DNA from: an uncultured Bacteroidales bacterium
GTDB taxonomy: Bacteria > Bacteroidota > Bacteroidia > Bacteroidales > Paludibacteraceae
NCBI GenBank assembly: GCA_937911235.1
Contig: CALDPN010000034.1
Coordinates: 1 to 31,598 of the forward strand
Direction: 5' to 3'
DNA length: 31,598 bases
The translations under genes and the position numbers were made by a program. Within the stretch, counting starts at the first letter, position 1. Every line of letters begins with the position of its first letter. Under the pieces are notes generated by a model that worked only from the letters and a program-made list of their open reading frames with translations, did not search any database and was not told the origin of the DNA. Below, in pieces: positions 30,447 to 31,598 of the stretch.

Positions 30447-31598
30447 ATGTATCTATTAGGCTACGATATTGGAAGTTCATCAGTCAAAGCTAGTCTGGTG
30501 AATGTCATCACAGGTAAGTGTGTATCCTCGGCTTTTTTCCCGAAAACCGAAGCTAAGATAATGGCTGTTCAGCCGGGATGGGCAGAACAGGACCCACAGA
30601 ATTGGTGGGACAACTTGAAACTGGCTACCCAAGCGGTTATGGCAGAAAGCAGTGCCAAGGCAGATGAGGTGGATGCCATCGGTATTTCTTATCAGATGCA
30701 TGGTTTGGTATGTGTGGATAAGAACCAGCAGGTATTGCGTCCAGCTATCATTTGGTGTGACTCTCGTGCAGTACCTTACGGTCAGAAGGCTTTCGAAACG
30801 TTGGGAGAAACCACTTGTCTTTCTCATTTACTTAACTCTCCAGGTAACTTTACAGCCAGTAAATTGGCTTGGGTAAAGGAAAATGAACCTGCAATCTTTG
30901 AAAAGATAGACAAAATTATGTTACCGGGCGATTATATTGCCATGAAGTTGAGCGGTACTATTTGTACTACTGTTTCAGGTTTGTCGGAAGGGATGTTCTG
31001 GGATTTCCAGAAGAACGAAGTGGCGGGCTTCCTGATGGATTACTATGGTTTCGACCAATCACTTATTCCTGATATTAAGCCTACATTTGCCGAACAAGGC
31101 CGCGTAACAGCTAAGGCAGCCGAAGAATTGGGCTTGGCAGCAGGTATTCCTATCACCTATCGTGCAGGCGACCAACCTAACAATGCAGTGTCGTTGAACG
31201 TATTCAACCCAGGTGAAATTGCATCAACAGCAGGTACATCCGGCGTTGTATATGGTGTAAACGGTTCAGTAAACTACGATCCAAAATCACGCGTAAATAC
31301 CTTTGCACACGTTAACCACAGCGAAGAAAAAACTCGTTTGGGTGTATTGCTTTGCATCAACGGTACAGGTATCTTGAATTCATGGGTTAAGCGCAACATT
31401 GCTCCCGAAGGCATTTCATACAACGAAATGAACATCTTGGCTTCTAAGGCTCCTATCGGTAGCGACGGCGTTAGCATTTTGCCTTTCGGTAACGGTGCAG
31501 AACGTATGTTGGAAAACAAAGAAATCGGTTGCTCTATCCGTGGTTTGAACTTCAACATCCACTCTAAGCAACACATCATCCGTGCAGCACAAGAAGGT
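30447..31598 (+). CDS. xylB: xylulokinase, 5' part, runs off window
   Basis: The first 384 codons, open to the window edge, of a FGGY sugar kinase that phosphorylates D-xylulose to enter the pentose phosphate pathway. The N-terminal MYLLGYDIGSSSVKASLV carries the phosphate-binding DIGSSS; GISYQMHGLVCVD and PAIIWCDSRA are sugar-contact motifs; Asp242 in YRAGDQPNNA is the catalytic base; TAGTSGVVYG and LPFGNGAERMLENKE follow. About 110 residues are missing. Codon use is odd: 14 of 22 lysines are AAG and leucine is mostly TTG, whereas the other genes use AAA and CTT/CTA. This points to recent transfer or to a join from another genome. A xylose isomerase gene would be expected nearby, outside the window. 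Confidence 0.95.
   Translation, partial: MYLLGYDIGSSSVKASLVNVITGKCVSSAFFPKTEAKIMAVQPGWAEQDPQNWWDNLKLATQAVMAESSAKADEVDAIGISYQMHGLVCVDKNQQVLRPAIIWCDSRAVPYGQKAFETLGETTCLSHLLNSPGNFTASKLAWVKENEPAIFEKIDKIMLPGDYIAMKLSGTICTTVSGLSEGMFWDFQKNEVAGFLMDYYGFDQSLIPDIKPTFAEQGRVTAKAAEELGLAAGIPITYRAGDQPNNAVSLNVFNPGEIASTAGTSGVVYGVNGSVNYDPKSRVNTFAHVNHSEEKTRLGVLLCINGTGILNSWVKRNIAPEGISYNEMNILASKAPIGSDGVSILPFGNGAERMLENKEIGCSIRGLNFNIHSKQHIIRAAQEG

Overview
The window reads as a chromosomal segment of an AT-rich Gram-negative member of the Bacteroidetes, most likely order Bacteroidales. The evidence is the Bacteroidetes-type promoter box TAnnTTTG in front of most transcription units, the near-absence of Shine-Dalgarno sequences, a fused MurF-alanine racemase, GSCFA, PorT-like, DUF4837 and DUF2520 proteins, a GldA-like ATPase, and the run of sigma-54 activator, lptE, TPR protein, secG, groES and groEL. 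Lysine is coded almost only by AAA. I see no rRNA, tRNA, CRISPR array, transposase or phage gene.

Layout. (1) 1-1509, minus: dxs. Its 3' end is abnormal: the last ~34 codons match a hexapeptide acetyltransferase instead of DXS. (2) 1633-16532, plus: a long, tightly packed run of envelope and housekeeping genes: OmpA-like lipoprotein, GSCFA, VC0807-like membrane protein, murF-alr, a lipoprotein, relA-like synthetase, a repeat-rich gap, riboflavin synthase, LysM protein, PorT-like barrel, nitroreductase, DUF2520 protein, KdsC-like phosphatase, UbiA prenyltransferase, Maf, a small Cys-rich lipoprotein and a PspC protein. It ends at a strong hairpin. (3) 20840-16609, minus: GldA-like ATPase, ruvB, flippase, DJ-1 protein and C_GCAxxG protein. 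(4) 20953-26596, plus: rlmN, DUF4837 lipoprotein, pdxA, sigma-54 activator, lptE, TPR-like protein, secG, terminator. (5) 26728-28645: groES-groEL behind a consensus -24/-12 (sigma-54) promoter, then a terminator. (6) efp (plus), converging on fabD (minus) at a shared terminator. (7) 30447 to the right edge: 5' part of xylB, with codon use clearly unlike everything else here.

Themes. Many products serve the envelope: peptidoglycan precursors (MurF-Alr), LPS (KdsC, LptE, possibly the flippase), isoprenoids (DXS, UbiA), lipoproteins and barrels, SecG and FabD. The most interesting signals are the sigma-54 promoter of groESL lying near a sensor-less sigma-54 activator, a pair of 32-bp heptamer repeat elements of identical length and phase that each supply the stop codon of a gene, two palindromes beside one of them, and the two odd ends of the window (chimeric dxs, compositionally foreign xylB). 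No gap longer than about 135 bp lacks a gene.
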